The notes: generated by a model not told the origin, from the sequence alone. A stretch of DNA of 64,000 nt from Adiantum capillus-veneris (GCA_014529385.2 CM043963.1:69964912-70028911); one strand, 5' to 3'; shown: positions 44,851 through 58,996, numbered from the stretch's first letter. Program-made: numbers and translations.

Positions 44851-46059
44851 TGAGCACAAAGTCATTAGATCATGCCAAAAATCTTGCTAACTAGCCTCAT
44901 GTATATATGTGTACATAGTGCTTCGAGTCTTGGGAATGACCATGTAAAAATTCATGTACAAAGGTTTTGTTTTACCGGGCTTGTGTACAGATGTTTTGGG
45001 TTGTTTGAGTCCCCAAAACATGGTTCTTAACAAGTATTTTCAGCCGTGCTTTGTAGCTTGTGAATAAGACTTGTACATCATAAGTTATGTGCATCCGAAT
45101 TGGGCGGTCTTGACTTAGAAAGTGATTGCAAATGCATGCGACAAAGGCAACTAGGCCAACTTGATGATTTGAATTAAAAATGCTGAGATTTGAAATTTTT
45201 GGAAGTAGCCGAGGGGATGGCTCCAAGTCATGCTTTACAATGTTGCATTTGGTGGCCGGAGCGGTGCACTATGCTCCTAAAAGTTAGTCCTGAGAAAAGG
45301 TTGGGCTAGAAAATTTTATGTGGGATGTGAAGGAAATGGGAAGGAGGAGGATGAAATTTCCATGTGGCATTGGGAATTATCCCACATGGGAAGGGGTGAG
45401 CAGAAAATGGGGGGTATATAGTGCAAGTTGGGAGCCCATTGTATTTGTATCACTTGAGAGGAGCTTGGCTTGTTGGGTTCGTGGACTCTTGAGAGATGGG
45501 TGGGGGGTTGGGGTGCATTATTTGAGTTCACATAGGCTACCCAAGTGCCTCCCCTTCAATTTTGGTCCCCCGGACAAATGCCCATCCCTTCCCTTGAGCA
45601 CAAAGGCACAGACTTGCTCCAGGTCTTTACCAAAAAAGACTCAAAATGAACCAATAAAATAAAGACCCCAAGAGGCCATGTCGGCTGAGGAGAGAGGAAA
45701 GAAAGGTTTGATTAAAGAGGATAATAGGAGCCCCTTCTTAATAGCTGAAACACCTACAAACTCTCCAGAGAGCTCATTTTTTAGCAAGAGAGAGTACACC
45801 CCTGACTTCGAGTGGCCATACCTCTCTCATCTTTTATCTGTTTTTAGCCTATGGATGCTCTACAGACATCTACTCAAGATGAGCTACGTCTTTATGTCCT
45901 TGGTTTCTCCTAATTCCAAGTGTGCTTCATGCTAGAAGGGTTCTTCATAAATCTTTACAGGTGCTTATCACAGGTGGTTTCGGCGATGCAATAGTTCTTC
46001 CTTCCGACGGTGTGACTCGTGCAAGGATATAGAGGCACTCATTTTCCTTGTTTTTTGCA
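44851..46059 (+). repeat. Element B 3' LTR
   Basis: Copy of 40719-41891 with many substitutions and small indels, TATA box near 45415. Homology ends at about TTTTTTGCA (46059). It may be truncated at its start by the deletion. Confidence 0.82.
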
Positions 46060-46518
46060 CCCAAAAAACGTATGTATTATTATATACACCCTCATGTGAT
46101 TTAAAAACTAGCAGACATCTTGAAAAGTTTTCCCAAGTTCGAATGCTAATAGCATATTCCAAACTATGGAAATCGTGATGCCAAATGCTGAAAGGGAAGC
46201 CTTGCTTCGCATAAGTACTCATGGAGTTCTGGTGCTCATAGCTAGCATATACTCTTGTGCCACTTTACAATGGCAAAGACAACGAAAGTCGACCTTGTCG
46301 AGCATTCACAAATAGTCGACCTTGTTGAATGTATTGAAAAACATAAAAATGCTTGCAAGTGATGTACCGCGTACCTGCTTGGCTTGCTTATTGTATTTTT
46401 GAAGATTTTGTAGACAAAGCCTTGCTCCCTTGATGTCTTTAAAAACTCATCGGATCACGCTTGCCACTAATGGGTGGATCCTGTCCCTCCTTCATCGAGG
46501 TTAGCAATAGGCCGTGCC
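46060..46518. other. Spacer between elements B and E
   Basis: No ORF or motif recognised. Confidence 0.4.
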
Positions 46519-46964
46519 TGTAACATTTAATGCACTAGTAACTTGTGTATAGCGGAAATTGATAACATAGTGAGCAATTCATTAAGAACAAGTTCCTAAT
46601 GAGCATAGAGAGAGTACTTAATTTGAGAAGCAACATAGAAATTTACATCTAGCTAATTTGGCATTGACAATACTTGAAAAGAGAGATAAATAGAACAATT
46701 GACAACAGTTGAGGACCAGATTTACATGGAGCTGGTCCCCCCTCCATAAAGGCTTTGTACTATACAAAGGAGACTTTTGTACAATACAATTCTTGTGTTC
46801 CTTGACAAAACTCATTGGTGCAATGAAGATGGAAGCTTCATGCACCAAATTATGCTTGAAAAACACACCTACTGTCCCTAGCCTCAATCCCAAGACCTCA
46901 CACACCTTCAAAAATGGTGAGAGCTAGCAGGGAATGAGGATGATTGAGAGGAAGAAGATGTATC
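46519..46964 (-). repeat. Element E 3' LTR, partial
   Basis: Matches 50766-51187 with about 90 percent identity by eye, then stops matching after GAAGAAGATGTATC, where integrase coding sequence begins. The polypurine tract and the first part of the LTR are gone. Confidence 0.85.
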
Positions 46965-47394
46965 TAGCATTGTGTATGAGCCAATGGTTGTGCAACTTGT
47001 GTTGGTAGGTCATCTCATTGATTGGCCTAAGAATCTGAAAGGGGCCATAGTACCTTTTTGCTGACTTAGCATAGTACTTTTGGTGTCCCGTAGGATTCTT
47101 GCTCGTTGTGTTCCTTAATTGAGCCTTGGGAAACTTAAGCAAGACCCAATCATTTTGTTTAAAGGTTAGGGCTCTTCTGTGCTTATCAACAGTAGCCTTT
47201 TGCCTTTGTTGAGAGATGGATATAGAATCCTTAATCTTTTGGAAAGATTCTTGCAGGTCTCGGCTATATTCATCTGCAATGAAGATCTTCCCATGTACCT
47301 TGAGTAGCAAGGGACTTTTTGATCTTCCCTCTATCACCTCAAAAGGTGCTTTGCCCGTGGAAGTATGTACAATGTTATTGTAAGCATACCCCAC
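46924..47394 (-). pseudogene. Element E integrase C-terminal part
   Basis: Reads VGYAYNNIVHTSTGKAPFEVIEG, KHRRALTFKQNDWVLLKFPKAQL, YYGPFQILRPINEMTYQHKL: the region after the catalytic core with the GPY/F-type motif (YGPFQIL). The last residues (FFLSIILIPC) already lie in LTR sequence. Confidence 0.88.
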
Positions 47395-47960
47395 TAAGGG
47401 TAAGTACTTCTCACATTGGGACTTTTGATCTACTTCTGTGACATAAGCTTTTAGTAGATCAAGAATTGTTAGGTTAGCTATTTCACTTTGACCATCCGTT
47501 TGAGGATGTTAGGCCGAAGAGAAGTTTAGCCTTGTCCCTAACTTCTCAAAGAGACCCTTCCAAAAATTAATGGTCATTCTAAGATCTCTATCCGACACTA
47601 TAAACATTGGCAAGCCATGGTATTTGAAGATTTGTGATATAAAGAGGGTTTCCATTTGATGGGCCTTGATAGTCTTTTTGACAGATATGAAATGTGCTTG
47701 TTTGCTAAACATGTCTACTATAGTCCATATTCCTGTATTCCCATGGATAGACTTGGGCAATCCAAAGATAAAATACATGGATATGCTCTCCCATGGTGAA
47801 TTAGGGATTGGCAAAGGTTGAAGCAATCCAGGTTGCTTCCCTCTATCAAACTTTGTCTTTTGGCATACCACACATTTTGAAACATACTTTTGTATGTTTG
47901 CTTTCATGGCAGGCCAATAGAAATATGTTTCTATTCCTTTTAGAGTAGACTGAATCCCTC
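47395..47960 (-). pseudogene. Element E integrase zinc and catalytic core
   Basis: The zinc pair YVSKCVVCQKTK follows HAPPYAGH in the preceding ORF (a TGA at 47959-47961 lies between). In the core the first catalytic Asp is replaced: SISMYFIFGLPKS, where SMDFIFG is usual. IVSDRDLRM keeps the second Asp. HPQTDGQSE, just past a stop at 47509-47511, keeps the Glu. The enzyme would be inactive. Confidence 0.88.
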
Positions 47961-49069
47961 AATGACCCGCATAAGGAGGAGCATGAGATTCATACATTAT
48001 TTTCTCACGTAGTGAGTTAGTAATGCATAGTCTATTGGCATAGAGAAGATAACCATCTTGTAGGGTAAATGGTTTTTTCTTCTTCCCTAATGCAAGGGCT
48101 AAAATCACGTCTCTAAAATCGGGATTGATAGCGTACTCATCTAGCATAGAAGAGAGATCATTGTGAGTTGCTATGGATACCGCATTCACTCTCGATCGTC
48201 TTGAGAGTGCATCGGCCACTTGATTATGCTTGCCAACAATGTGAGCAATATGAAAATGAAATTGCGAAAGGAAATTTTCCCACCTCATTTGTTTGTCGGA
48301 CTTGGGGGGTGCACTATGTAATCATGTTAATGTATAACGTGAGTTTGAAAGGAGGGGTTTTAAAATGCAAACAATTTAGGCAATTTAATAGAGATACATT
48401 AAAATAAGGGGTTTTTATATTCAATTTTGGAAAAAAGTCCTAAAATAAGGGGTCATTTTATTCATTCATACATGTTAAAAGAGGGGTTTTTTAAACACCC
48501 CGCGAACGCATGTTATATAGGGGGGTACTGAATGGTGAACCCCTCGAGTTGTCGGAGAGCTTGGTCTGTGTCATTAGGTAGTTAAGGCTTTGGTGATCCG
48601 TTCGCAGAATGAAAGGAGTCCCCAGTAAATAGTACTTCCATGAATCTAGAGCATGTAGGACTACTAAGAGTTCCTTCTCATATATGCCTAGGGCTTGCTC
48701 AACAAGGTTGAGTCTTCAACTTTCATAGGCTATGGCATGCCCTTCTTGAAGCAAAACAGCTCCAAGAAAATCACCACAAGCGTCACATTGGACCTCAAAT
48801 GGCTTTGAGAGATTCGGCAATGTAAGCACAGGCTGAGAGATAAGCTTCTCTTTAAGCTTTTTGAAAGCATTGTTCTCCTTGGTGGACCATATATACCTAC
48901 CGTTTTTCTTTGTTAGGTCATGTAATGGTACTATGATTTGTGAGAACTTTTCTATGAAGAATCTATAGTATGCATACATACCTATAAAGCTTCTTAGTTC
49001 ATGCAGATTCCTTGGATTAGGCCATCCTTTTATTACCTCTAGCGTTGAATGGATCCATTTGGATGCCAT
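47961..49069 (-). pseudogene. Element E RNase H, split by a MITE
   Basis: Minus-strand frames 49069-48716 (RSFIGMYAYYRFFIEKFSQI, PFEVQCDACGDFLGAVLLQEG with catalytic Asp) and, after the MITE, 48288-47959 (RWENFLSQFHFHIAHIVGKHNQVADALSRR). Between them HQSLNYLMTQTKLSD can be read. With the 248-bp insert and one duplication copy removed, QTKLSD joins KQMRWENFLS. Confidence 0.9.
48301..48548. mobile_element. hAT-type MITE (248 bp) with 8-bp target duplication
   Basis: The 8-mer TTGTCGGA stands on both sides (48293-48300 and 48549-48556), and removing one copy plus the insert restores the RNase H reading. The ends form imperfect inverted repeats: CTTGGGGGGTGCACTATG against CTCGAGGGGTTCACCATT. No ORF. 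An 8-bp duplication is the mark of hAT transposons. AT-rich inside, with several AAAATAAGGGGT-like strings. Confidence 0.85.
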
Positions 49070-49288
49070 CTTGAGGGATAATGTGACCTAAATACTCAAT
49101 CTCTTGTAAGAAAGGTTCACTTTTCTTTCGATTAATATTTCTTAGTTCATGCAGATTCCTTGGATTAGGCCATCCTTTTATTACGTCTAGCTTTGATGGA
49201 TCCATTTGGATGCCATCTTGAGAGATAATGTGACCTTAATACTCCATCTCTTGTAAGAAAAAATCACTTTCTTTTGATTAACACAAAC
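48993..49288 (-). repeat. 148-bp tandem duplication in element E pol
   Basis: Copies 48993-49140 and 49141-49288, both starting CTTAGTTCATGCAG. They encode the same VIKGWPNPRNLHELR segment twice. Confidence 0.88.
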
Positions 49289-49848
49289 TTTATTCTCTCG
49301 TAAAACTTGAAATATTACCTGGAGGTGTTGCTTGTGTTCATCTAATGAATTAGAGTAGATGATTATATCATCAAAGAACACTTCAGTAAAGGTTCGGTGA
49401 GGTCTGAATAGCTTCTCCATCATGCAGTTAAATGTGGTTGATGCATTGGTCAAGCCAAAAGGCATGACAATGTACTCGTAAATACCAAACGTAGTACGGA
49501 ATGCGGTCTTTACAATGTCTTGATCGACTATCCTTATTGATGGTAGCCACTTTTTAGGTCAATCCTATTGAAGTAAGTCGACCCTTGTAGCTTATCAAAT
49601 AGGTCTTCTACCCATGGAACGGAAAACCTATTCTTGATAGTGATCCTATTTAGTGCTCTATAGTCGACACACATACGATATATGCCATCTTTCTTTTGCA
49701 CTAATAATGCTGGTGAACAAAATGGAGATGAGCTAGGCCTAACCATGCCTTTCTCAACCAGCTCATTGCCGCATAATCTACTCTTGTTGAGCTTGAGAAA
49801 CTTGATCAGGAGGTTTATTAGGCGGTGAGCTTTTTGGAAGAAGTTCAA
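49187..49848 (-). pseudogene. Element E reverse transcriptase
   Basis: Minus frames 49848-49534 (MVRPSSSPFCSPALLVQKKDGIYRMCVDYRALN, TYFNRIDLKSGYHQ with catalytic Asp) and 49465-49187 (MPFGLTNASTTFNCMM, VFFDDIIIYS with the catalytic pair). One frameshift lies near 49530. Typical gypsy RT. Confidence 0.93.
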
Positions 49849-49898
49849 TTACATGGTCGTCATTCCCTCGTTTGGGAGGTAGTTCACAAGAAATGTCA

Positions 49899-50337
49899 TC
49901 AATAAAAACATCCTAGAACCCCTTGAGAAGATTGGATAACTATAATTCCTTTGTTTATATTTTCTTTTGCTAAAACATTAGGTTCATTTTCAGAATCTAT
50001 AACAAAAATCATGTACACAAAAATAGAGCTCTTTATTGACTTAATGAAAGCTTGCTTATGTACAATGGATATGGTGTTACCCAACTCCTTATCATCTATG
50101 TACATATCTTTTTCCCTGAACCTAAAATAGATTTTGTCTTTCAAGGAATTTAACATTGGCAGCCATGCGATCAAACCATGGTGCCGCTAGGATTACATCC
50201 TCATGCTTGAGAGGAGAGATGAAGAAATCCTCCTTGTTCACATAGCTTTGGACATGGAGCCTCAATTTCCCAATTAAAGGAGTGATTGAGGCTTCTTGCC
50301 CCTTGAAAGCACCATCGGCAGGTAGGACATCTCCCAT
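49899..50337 (-). pseudogene. Element E protease remnant
   Basis: GKLRLHVQSYVNKEDFFISPLKHEDVILAAPWFDRMAANVKF is the C-terminal half of a gypsy retropepsin (split here: SPLKHEDVILAAPWF), with ILGAPW changed to ILAAPW. The N-terminal half with the catalytic Asp and all of gag are absent from 50338-50752. Confidence 0.8.
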
Positions 50338-50751
50338 CTCATAGGCTTGGATGCCTAGCTTGGTGGCCAGCTCTGTGGATATGAAATTGTGAGTACCCCA
50401 GGCCCTAGTTGCTACTCCTCTTTACCTTCAAAGATAAGCACTCAAGCATCTATACCCATGGCTCAAATATTATTAATTGCAAGGAATAGAAGAGAGGGTT
50501 CAACAAGGCCAAGACAGCACCGATTCCTGTCAAGCTTTTAATAGCTCAATAATGGTTAAGCCATAGGCAAGCCCCCGTAGGACTCCATTATTAAGACCAT
50601 AGCTCTCGACGGTATCCCCATTAACTGCATAAAGCAGGCGTCCTTCAAGGATGAAAAATCCCTATTCTACTTACTCTTTGCAGTTAATAACACCAACAAT
50701 TTGTAGCAAGCTTGAGGACCTTTCTTCTTGAGTAAGAAAATAGAAACCAAT

Positions 50752-50765
50752 AGCTTTGATGCCAA
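50752..50765 (-). other. Element E primer-binding site, degenerate
   Basis: Next to the 5' LTR the minus strand reads TTGGCATCAAAGC, two changes from the initiator-Met PBS TGGTATCAGAGC. Confidence 0.75.
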
Positions 50766-51621
50766 TGTAACATTTAATGCACTAGTAACTTGTGCGTAGT
50801 GAAAATTGATAACATAGTGAGCATTTCGCTAAGAACAAGTTCCTAATGAGCATAGAGAGAGTACTTAATTTGAGAAGCAACATAGCACTTTACACCTAGC
50901 TAATTTGGCATTGACAATACTTGAAAAGAGAGAGAAATAGAACAATTGACACCAGTTGACCAGATTTACATGGAGACGGTGCCCTCTCCATAAAGGCTTT
51001 GTATTATAGCTTCTCCCATCAAAGGAGACTTTTGTACAATAAAATTCTTCTGTTACTTGACAAAACTCGTTGGTGCAATGATGCACCAAATTATGCTTGA
51101 AAAGAACACCTAGTGTCCCTAGCCTCAATTCCAAGACCTCACACACCTTCAAAAATGGTGAGAGCTAGCAGGGAGTGAGAATGATTTAGAGGAAGAAGAT
51201 GTATCTTACGAGAAAGAAGTATTCTCCTCACATAATCACTCTAATAGCATATCTTAGCTTAGTAATTAGCATGGTAGAGGAGATGAGCATGCCATTGAAG
51301 CTTGGCTCTTGGTTGGATTTTCATTCCATAGCCAAGAGTTGTTGGTGTATGCCTCTACTTCTCAATGCTTGGAGAAGGAGATGGAGTTCTTCTTGCACAC
51401 ATGAGTTGTGTGTGTGTGTGTGTGGCAATGTGTTAGAGTAAAATGCAGCCCTCTTTCTCTTCTTGGTCAACCTCTCTTGCTAATTGCTCATCCTAGCCTC
51501 CGAGTGGCTCCTGCAAAGCTTAGCCAATCACAAATTAGAAGCATAATTGATAGCCTTGTGACACGTGTCCCTCTTTCCTCTTTTGTGAGAGCTTTAGCTA
51601 GTTAAATAATTCATTTAAATT

Positions 51622-51828
51622 CTCATTGGACCCTTTAGTATTTTGGCCAATAGGAATCAGGCAAGCCATTGGGCTGCTGGATGCTCATTGGACCCCTTGG
51701 TAGACTGTCCAATAGTCTTCTAGGGAGCTTAATTTCTATTGGTTCTTTTATCAAGCATTTTTAAATTGATTAGACTAACTTTACTCTAGCCTAATTCTCA
51801 TTGGTCCACCTCTATGGCCATCCAATAG
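51622..51828. promoter_or_regulatory. Three ATTGG-N17-CCAAT modules
   Basis: CATTGG and CCAATAG occur as inverted pairs with the same 22-bp start-to-start distance three times: 51625/51647, 51687/51709, 51800/51822. CCAAT is the binding box of NF-Y type factors in plants. The position fits the U3 promoter of the minus-strand LTR. Confidence 0.6.
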
Positions 51829-51907
51829 GATTTGAGGGGAGATTGGAGGCAACTGGCCTAGGAGCTTGACATGTGTCCAGTATTCCCTTTGTAAAGGGGA
51901 AGCTTTG

Positions 51908-51910
<3 letters not shown>

Positions 51911-51947
<37 letters not shown>
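51911..51947 (+). repeat. (TG)n microsatellite
   Basis: About 18 TG units inside the presumed LTR of element E. Confidence 0.97.
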
Positions 51948-51949
<2 letters not shown>

Positions 51950-52150
51950 CTCTCTCATCCCCTACTATTAGGGCTTGCCCCCTCCTTCCTAGGGATGTGG
52001 GAAGACTTTTTAGTCTTCCCATAACCATCCAATGTTTCCCCTACTTTGGCCATTGGACATTTGAGTTAATTTTAGGAACTTTAGCCTATGGAAGTCTAAA
52101 TGGAGCTAAACCTTAGGTCTTTTAAGCCCCATTGACGTACATTGCTCTTT

Positions 52151-53880
52151 TGCATACTATCCCCCTTTGGATCCCTATTTTTTTCTCCTTTGGATCCCTA
52201 CACAGACCGGTCTGGCTGCCTTACCAATATTCTAGCTTTTACTCCCCTGGTACTTCCCCATATTAAATGATTAGTTTAACATGAGAAAATCATTTGGGAG
52301 AATTAGATATTAGTATTTATGACAATGTCGATCTCCATGAGATTCTCAAGCACTACCATGCCCTAACCTTTGCCAGGCATGGGAAGAATCCTTGCTTTTA
52401 AACGAGATCATTTCTCACTAAAGCCTTGCTTGATGGTGAGTGTTTGTTGCGCATCGTGTGTTCAAAAACAAAAATGTCATGCTTTTGGGAATGCTCACAA
52501 GCCTTGCTTGCACGGCAACATACATACCTCAGTAAGTGCTCCTGCCGCCCAGTCTTACTGTCGTACTAATCGAAGCAAGAAGAAAACCGAGAAAACCTCG
52601 GTGTCAGATGACGTTGCCATCTGCTTGCATGCCTTGCATGCGTTCAATCCCACTTGTTGAGAAAGATATTCACTACATCCTTATTGCACTCTCGTTTCTC
52701 TCCCTTAAAAGTCGGTGGCTTTGTATTTCTCAACAACTCATCCACTTCCTTTGGAGTGAGAGAGTGCACAGAATCCGGAGGGGGACCTTGTTCACTGACC
52801 AGGAGGACCCTGCCCCTAATTGGCTATGTGATCATGCATGTGTGTGTCAACAAGACCCTTGGTCTACTGCTGCATAAACTGTACCACTAAAGTGGATAAT
52901 TTACTGACATTTTCATGGAGTGATGCAAAATTCTTTTCCATCACCGACATCTATGCTTGAAGTGCTTGAAATTCTTGAATAACAAGCAATTCGTAAGCGT
53001 CACCTCCTCCCGTAGCTTTGCGGGTACCCCCGTAAGAGTATCTGACCACAAGCCATCATTGGGAAGATTGTCCGTATGGTGCTCAAAATCAAAAGTCATG
53101 TTGATATCCGAATCCATGGCAATTGTGCAGTGCTAGGAATAAAAAGGAAGAATACCTGGGAATCAAGATATTTGACGCAAACCCATTGTATCCGTTGTTG
53201 TTACCAAAAATCGCTTCTCATTAGCCATGCTAATTACATGATTTTTAGGAAATTTTTTCCCTTTAAGTTCGTTGCGGAAGTTGTCTACTCGACTTTCGAT
53301 TCTCGAACCGTTGTCAAAAGGTCAAGCTTTAAAAAATTTGCAATTAGTCGAGATGACCCAAGAGGGACGATCGTTTTGGTCAAAAATTGAAACCTTTCTG
53401 CTATTTTCTTTATCTCTACGAACTTGTGGCGTTGCCGAGAGGTGTATACGGACTTGAAAATGATGCTCAAGCAACTTGGGGGGGGGGGGACCGACTGTGG
53501 TACCCTCCCTTAACCAATTTATTTCAAACCCTAAGGCCCAATAGGCCTTGGGTGGGCCCGTGTGAAAAAAAGATTACACGAAGTCTGGTGATGGCGGCAG
53601 GGCAAAACGCCGTGTGAGAGATAACGTGGGAGAGAGAGAGAGAGAGCTCATTCTGCTGCTCTGTAGCACCCGCTCCTGAGATGGATTTTCTTCAGCTCCC
53701 TCTCACGCCATTCTGAGCCCGCTTGCACGTCGTTCTGCAGAGCTCACCCGCACCCCTTCTCCCCTTGTTAGGCTTTGATCCCGCGGCCTCAAGCACTCGC
53801 TTAGCAGGTGGCCCTGCACGCCCTCCTTTGCATGAGCATGCAAATAGTGGGTGGCTCCACGCCCCTCTTTTCCAAAATAG
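52151..53880. other. Stretch without recognisable genes
   Basis: Only short ORFs without motifs. It contains a G-run near 53478-53488 and a (GA)n run near 53631-53646. Confidence 0.4.
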
Positions 53881-53881
53881 G

Positions 53882-53893
53882 GCTCTGATACCA
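53882..53893 (-). other. Orphan initiator-Met primer-binding site
   Basis: The minus strand reads TGGTATCAGAGC exactly. It suggests a decayed LTR element whose 5' LTR would lie at about 53895 and upward. No coding remnant was recognised below it. Confidence 0.55.

Positions 53894-56930
<3,037 letters not shown>

Positions 56931-56984
<54 letters not shown>
56931..56984 (+). repeat. (TG)n microsatellite, 27 units
   Basis: Lies between R1 and R2. Confidence 0.98.
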
Positions 56985-56986
<2 letters not shown>

Positions 56987-58002
56987 CTACTAAATCTTAG
57001 ATAATAAGACATAATTAAATTTTTACATTCAAAAGACAGTGGCAATGGAACAAGGACTAGATATGTACAAAAGCGACTCACTATTAGAATCATTTAAGTA
57101 CAATGTTTGTAGGAAAGAGATCCCCTTTCAGTAAGCAGAAAGTAAATGAACTTCCCAAGTCATCAGTGAGTGTTCCATCTAGAGTAAGATAGCTTGCCAA
57201 AGTAAAAAAACCTTCCAAGATAAGATAGAGTCCTTACCTGCATCTATCCAAACAAGACAACAATTCAGTTAGCCTTGGATGTGTTTTACAGGTATCAATG
57301 GACCATAACATTTGTTATCCATGTCCATCTTATAAACCTTTTCTATTTTAACAAGCTTAGTGATATATGATTACAAAAATATTCTTTTTTCCTAAATCCA
57401 AGTTACTAAAAAGCATTAATCTGATTAGAAGGCCACCACCCCTTCTAATCCAAGTGTCATAGTCCCCTATCAATAAATCCTTCAAGATTTAATGAAACTC
57501 AACCAAAGCTCAAGAAAATTTTTATTATATTTAAAATAATAAGCTAGTTTATGTTTGTTTAGGTCAAATAGAGTAAAAATGTTCATCATGGTATATGGAA
57601 TTTAAAACATCTTATATTGTGTATAACTATTACCGGATAAATCTCTCAGCACATTAAGTGGCAAGGAGCCCTTTGAAGTAACCAAAATATCCGAAGAGTA
57701 GTTCAATATTCATATGCAGCCGGCAGGCCAAGCCTCCGAAAACCATAGAGCCAGTATCAATTATTACACAAGAAGTCACCCAATATCATATTATCCTCAT
57801 GCCAATCCAAGGGATACATAATACACAGTCAAATGTAGTCGAGAAAACAGTCCCAAAGTGTATACTTACCTTAAATAGGTAAAAGTTCTTTAGTAAGAAA
57901 CATGGGGTATGTTACAAAGCATTAGGTGCAACAAGTCTTGGAATATTTCTAACAAAATAGTAAAACTGCCCAACGAATGCAACAGAGGTAATAGACCTCC
58001 TA
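56985..58002 (-). repeat. R2: 3' flanking direct repeat of the Penelope-like unit
   Basis: Matches R3 (62955-64000) at about 95 percent by eye, including two splice-donor-like strings (minus strand CAG|GTAAGG at 57237 and AAG|GTAAGTA near 57867). R3 has a 20-bp local duplication (GTTTATGTTTGTTTA twice near 63525-63560) absent here. Confidence 0.93.
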
Positions 58003-58208
58003 ATTTAAACATTTTGGTACAGCAATCATATGCAACCAGGCCTACCAACCCCGCATAGAGTGCGCATGAAGAAACATCAGCATTCTTTGTATTCCAAAAA
58101 CCCAAACGATGAGTTTTACCAGGTTGTATAATCATCAAATTACCAGTGAACCATAACCCCATGCTTATCAATCCAATTCCAAACCATATCATCTTTAAGC
58201 AGTCACCT
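57870..58208 (-). CDS. Possible exon, membrane-like protein, unidentified
   Basis: On the minus strand a pyrimidine-rich acceptor (TTAGTTCTCTTGCTCTATTGAG) precedes an open frame GDCLKMIWFGIGLISMGLWF, then GNLMIIQPGKTHRLGFWNTK, LYAGLVGLVAYDCC and LGGLLPLLHSLGSFTILLEI, ending in a stop at 57890-57892 and a consensus donor AAG|GTAAGTA about 20 bases later. The hydrophobic stretches suggest membrane segments. It lies in repeat R2 and would recur beyond the right edge with R3. It may be a host-gene exon caught in the duplication. Low confidence. Confidence 0.3.
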
Positions 58209-58712
58209 CAATAGAGCAAGAGAACTAATACAGTATATGTTAGCACCCGGGAAAAAGCCCTGTTTTATAGTAAGCGAATACCAATTTTAAGCTAGCCAAG
58301 CAAAACCCAATTCCTTCTTTTCCAATGAATGACAATTTACACACAATTTCTATGCTGAGTAAAATGATACAACCTATCATTTTATGAGCAATAAAAACAC
58401 CAACTGTACACAGTGTGAAATTCGACAGTCCCCGACATTTGTAAAAGCCCATCATGAACGTATGCAGAATACGCCTAAGGTAAAACAACTGTCACCATGC
58501 TATATAATGTTAACCTTACAGTGTCAGAAGAAAGCTTACAGTACAAAATTCCAATATAACCAGTAACGAGGCAAGCTAGGGTAGAGAATAACCTGAGACA
58601 CCTGAGTGGTGAGCTTCATAGCTCCTTTTTGTGAAGCAGGCAGTAAGACTTCTCAAAAAACACAACAGAACAACATTGGCTAAGTGAGGGGCAGAGATGC
58701 ACCCTCACCTGT

Positions 58713-58905
58713 TTAAATAGCAGGAGGAGGATGGTCTACCAATCCTCTGAGTTGGAGTAATGAGTGTGTGGTAGCACAAAACGGCACGCAGATACCCATG
58801 AATGGGGAGATCCAAAGCCACGGAGGAGAGGCTGCCTTCATGGCATCACGAGGAAAGAAACCATTAATCATGCTTGGCACTCGAGGGGGTTTTATATATC
58901 TTATT
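58713..58905 (-). other. Possible first exon and promoter, minus strand
   Basis: Minus strand: TATA string GATATATAAAACCCC (near 58890-58905), then ATG with MKAASPPWLWISPFMGICVPF..., a donor-like ACAG|GTGAGG at about 58709. It could be the start of a gene continued by the exon at 57870-58208, but no splice pair was proved. Confidence 0.25.
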
Positions 58906-58993
58906 TTATTATTCAAGGGCTAGGCCCCATGGTCTTAACAGGGTAATGGCATAAAAGTGACCCAGTAAGATCCGGGCTAGAACCAAGTGGTGG

Positions 58994-58996
<3 letters not shown>

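Larger units (their letters stand above)
40719..46059 (+). mobile_element. Gypsy-type element B, internally deleted
   Basis: Direct repeats 40719-41891 and 44851-46059 act as LTRs. Inside are a tRNA-like PBS (41906), gag with a degenerate knuckle, protease and the first two thirds of a gypsy RT. The second LTR begins right after FIDDWG of the RT, so the rest of RT, RNase H, integrase and polypurine tract are lost. LTR ends are estimates because no target duplication was found and the 3' LTR may be truncated at the deletion. Confidence 0.85.
46519..52150 (-). mobile_element. Gypsy-type element E, minus strand, gag missing
   Basis: Repeated ends TGTAACATTTAATGCACTAG (46519 and 50766) identify the LTRs. 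On the minus strand the order is 5' LTR, PBS, protease remnant, RT, RNase H, integrase, truncated 3' LTR. Only about 430 bp separates PBS and protease, so gag is deleted. The integrase end joins directly to a partial 3' LTR. A MITE sits in RNase H and a 148-bp duplication between RT and RNase H. The upper end of the 5' LTR is an estimate. Confidence 0.8.
50766..52150 (-). repeat. Element E 5' LTR with CCAAT modules and (TG)n
   Basis: The part 50766-51187 is shared with the 3' LTR remnant. The rest, toward the LTR start on the minus strand, is assigned by continuity only. It holds (TG)n at 51407-51423 and 51911-51947, and a cluster of eleven ATTGG/CCAAT boxes from 51523 to 52056. Confidence 0.6.

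Noticed and set aside
52370-52890. Overlapping short + strand ORFs with many cysteines
   Set aside because: Three frames open over the same stretch and none shows a spaced cysteine motif or a plausible protein.
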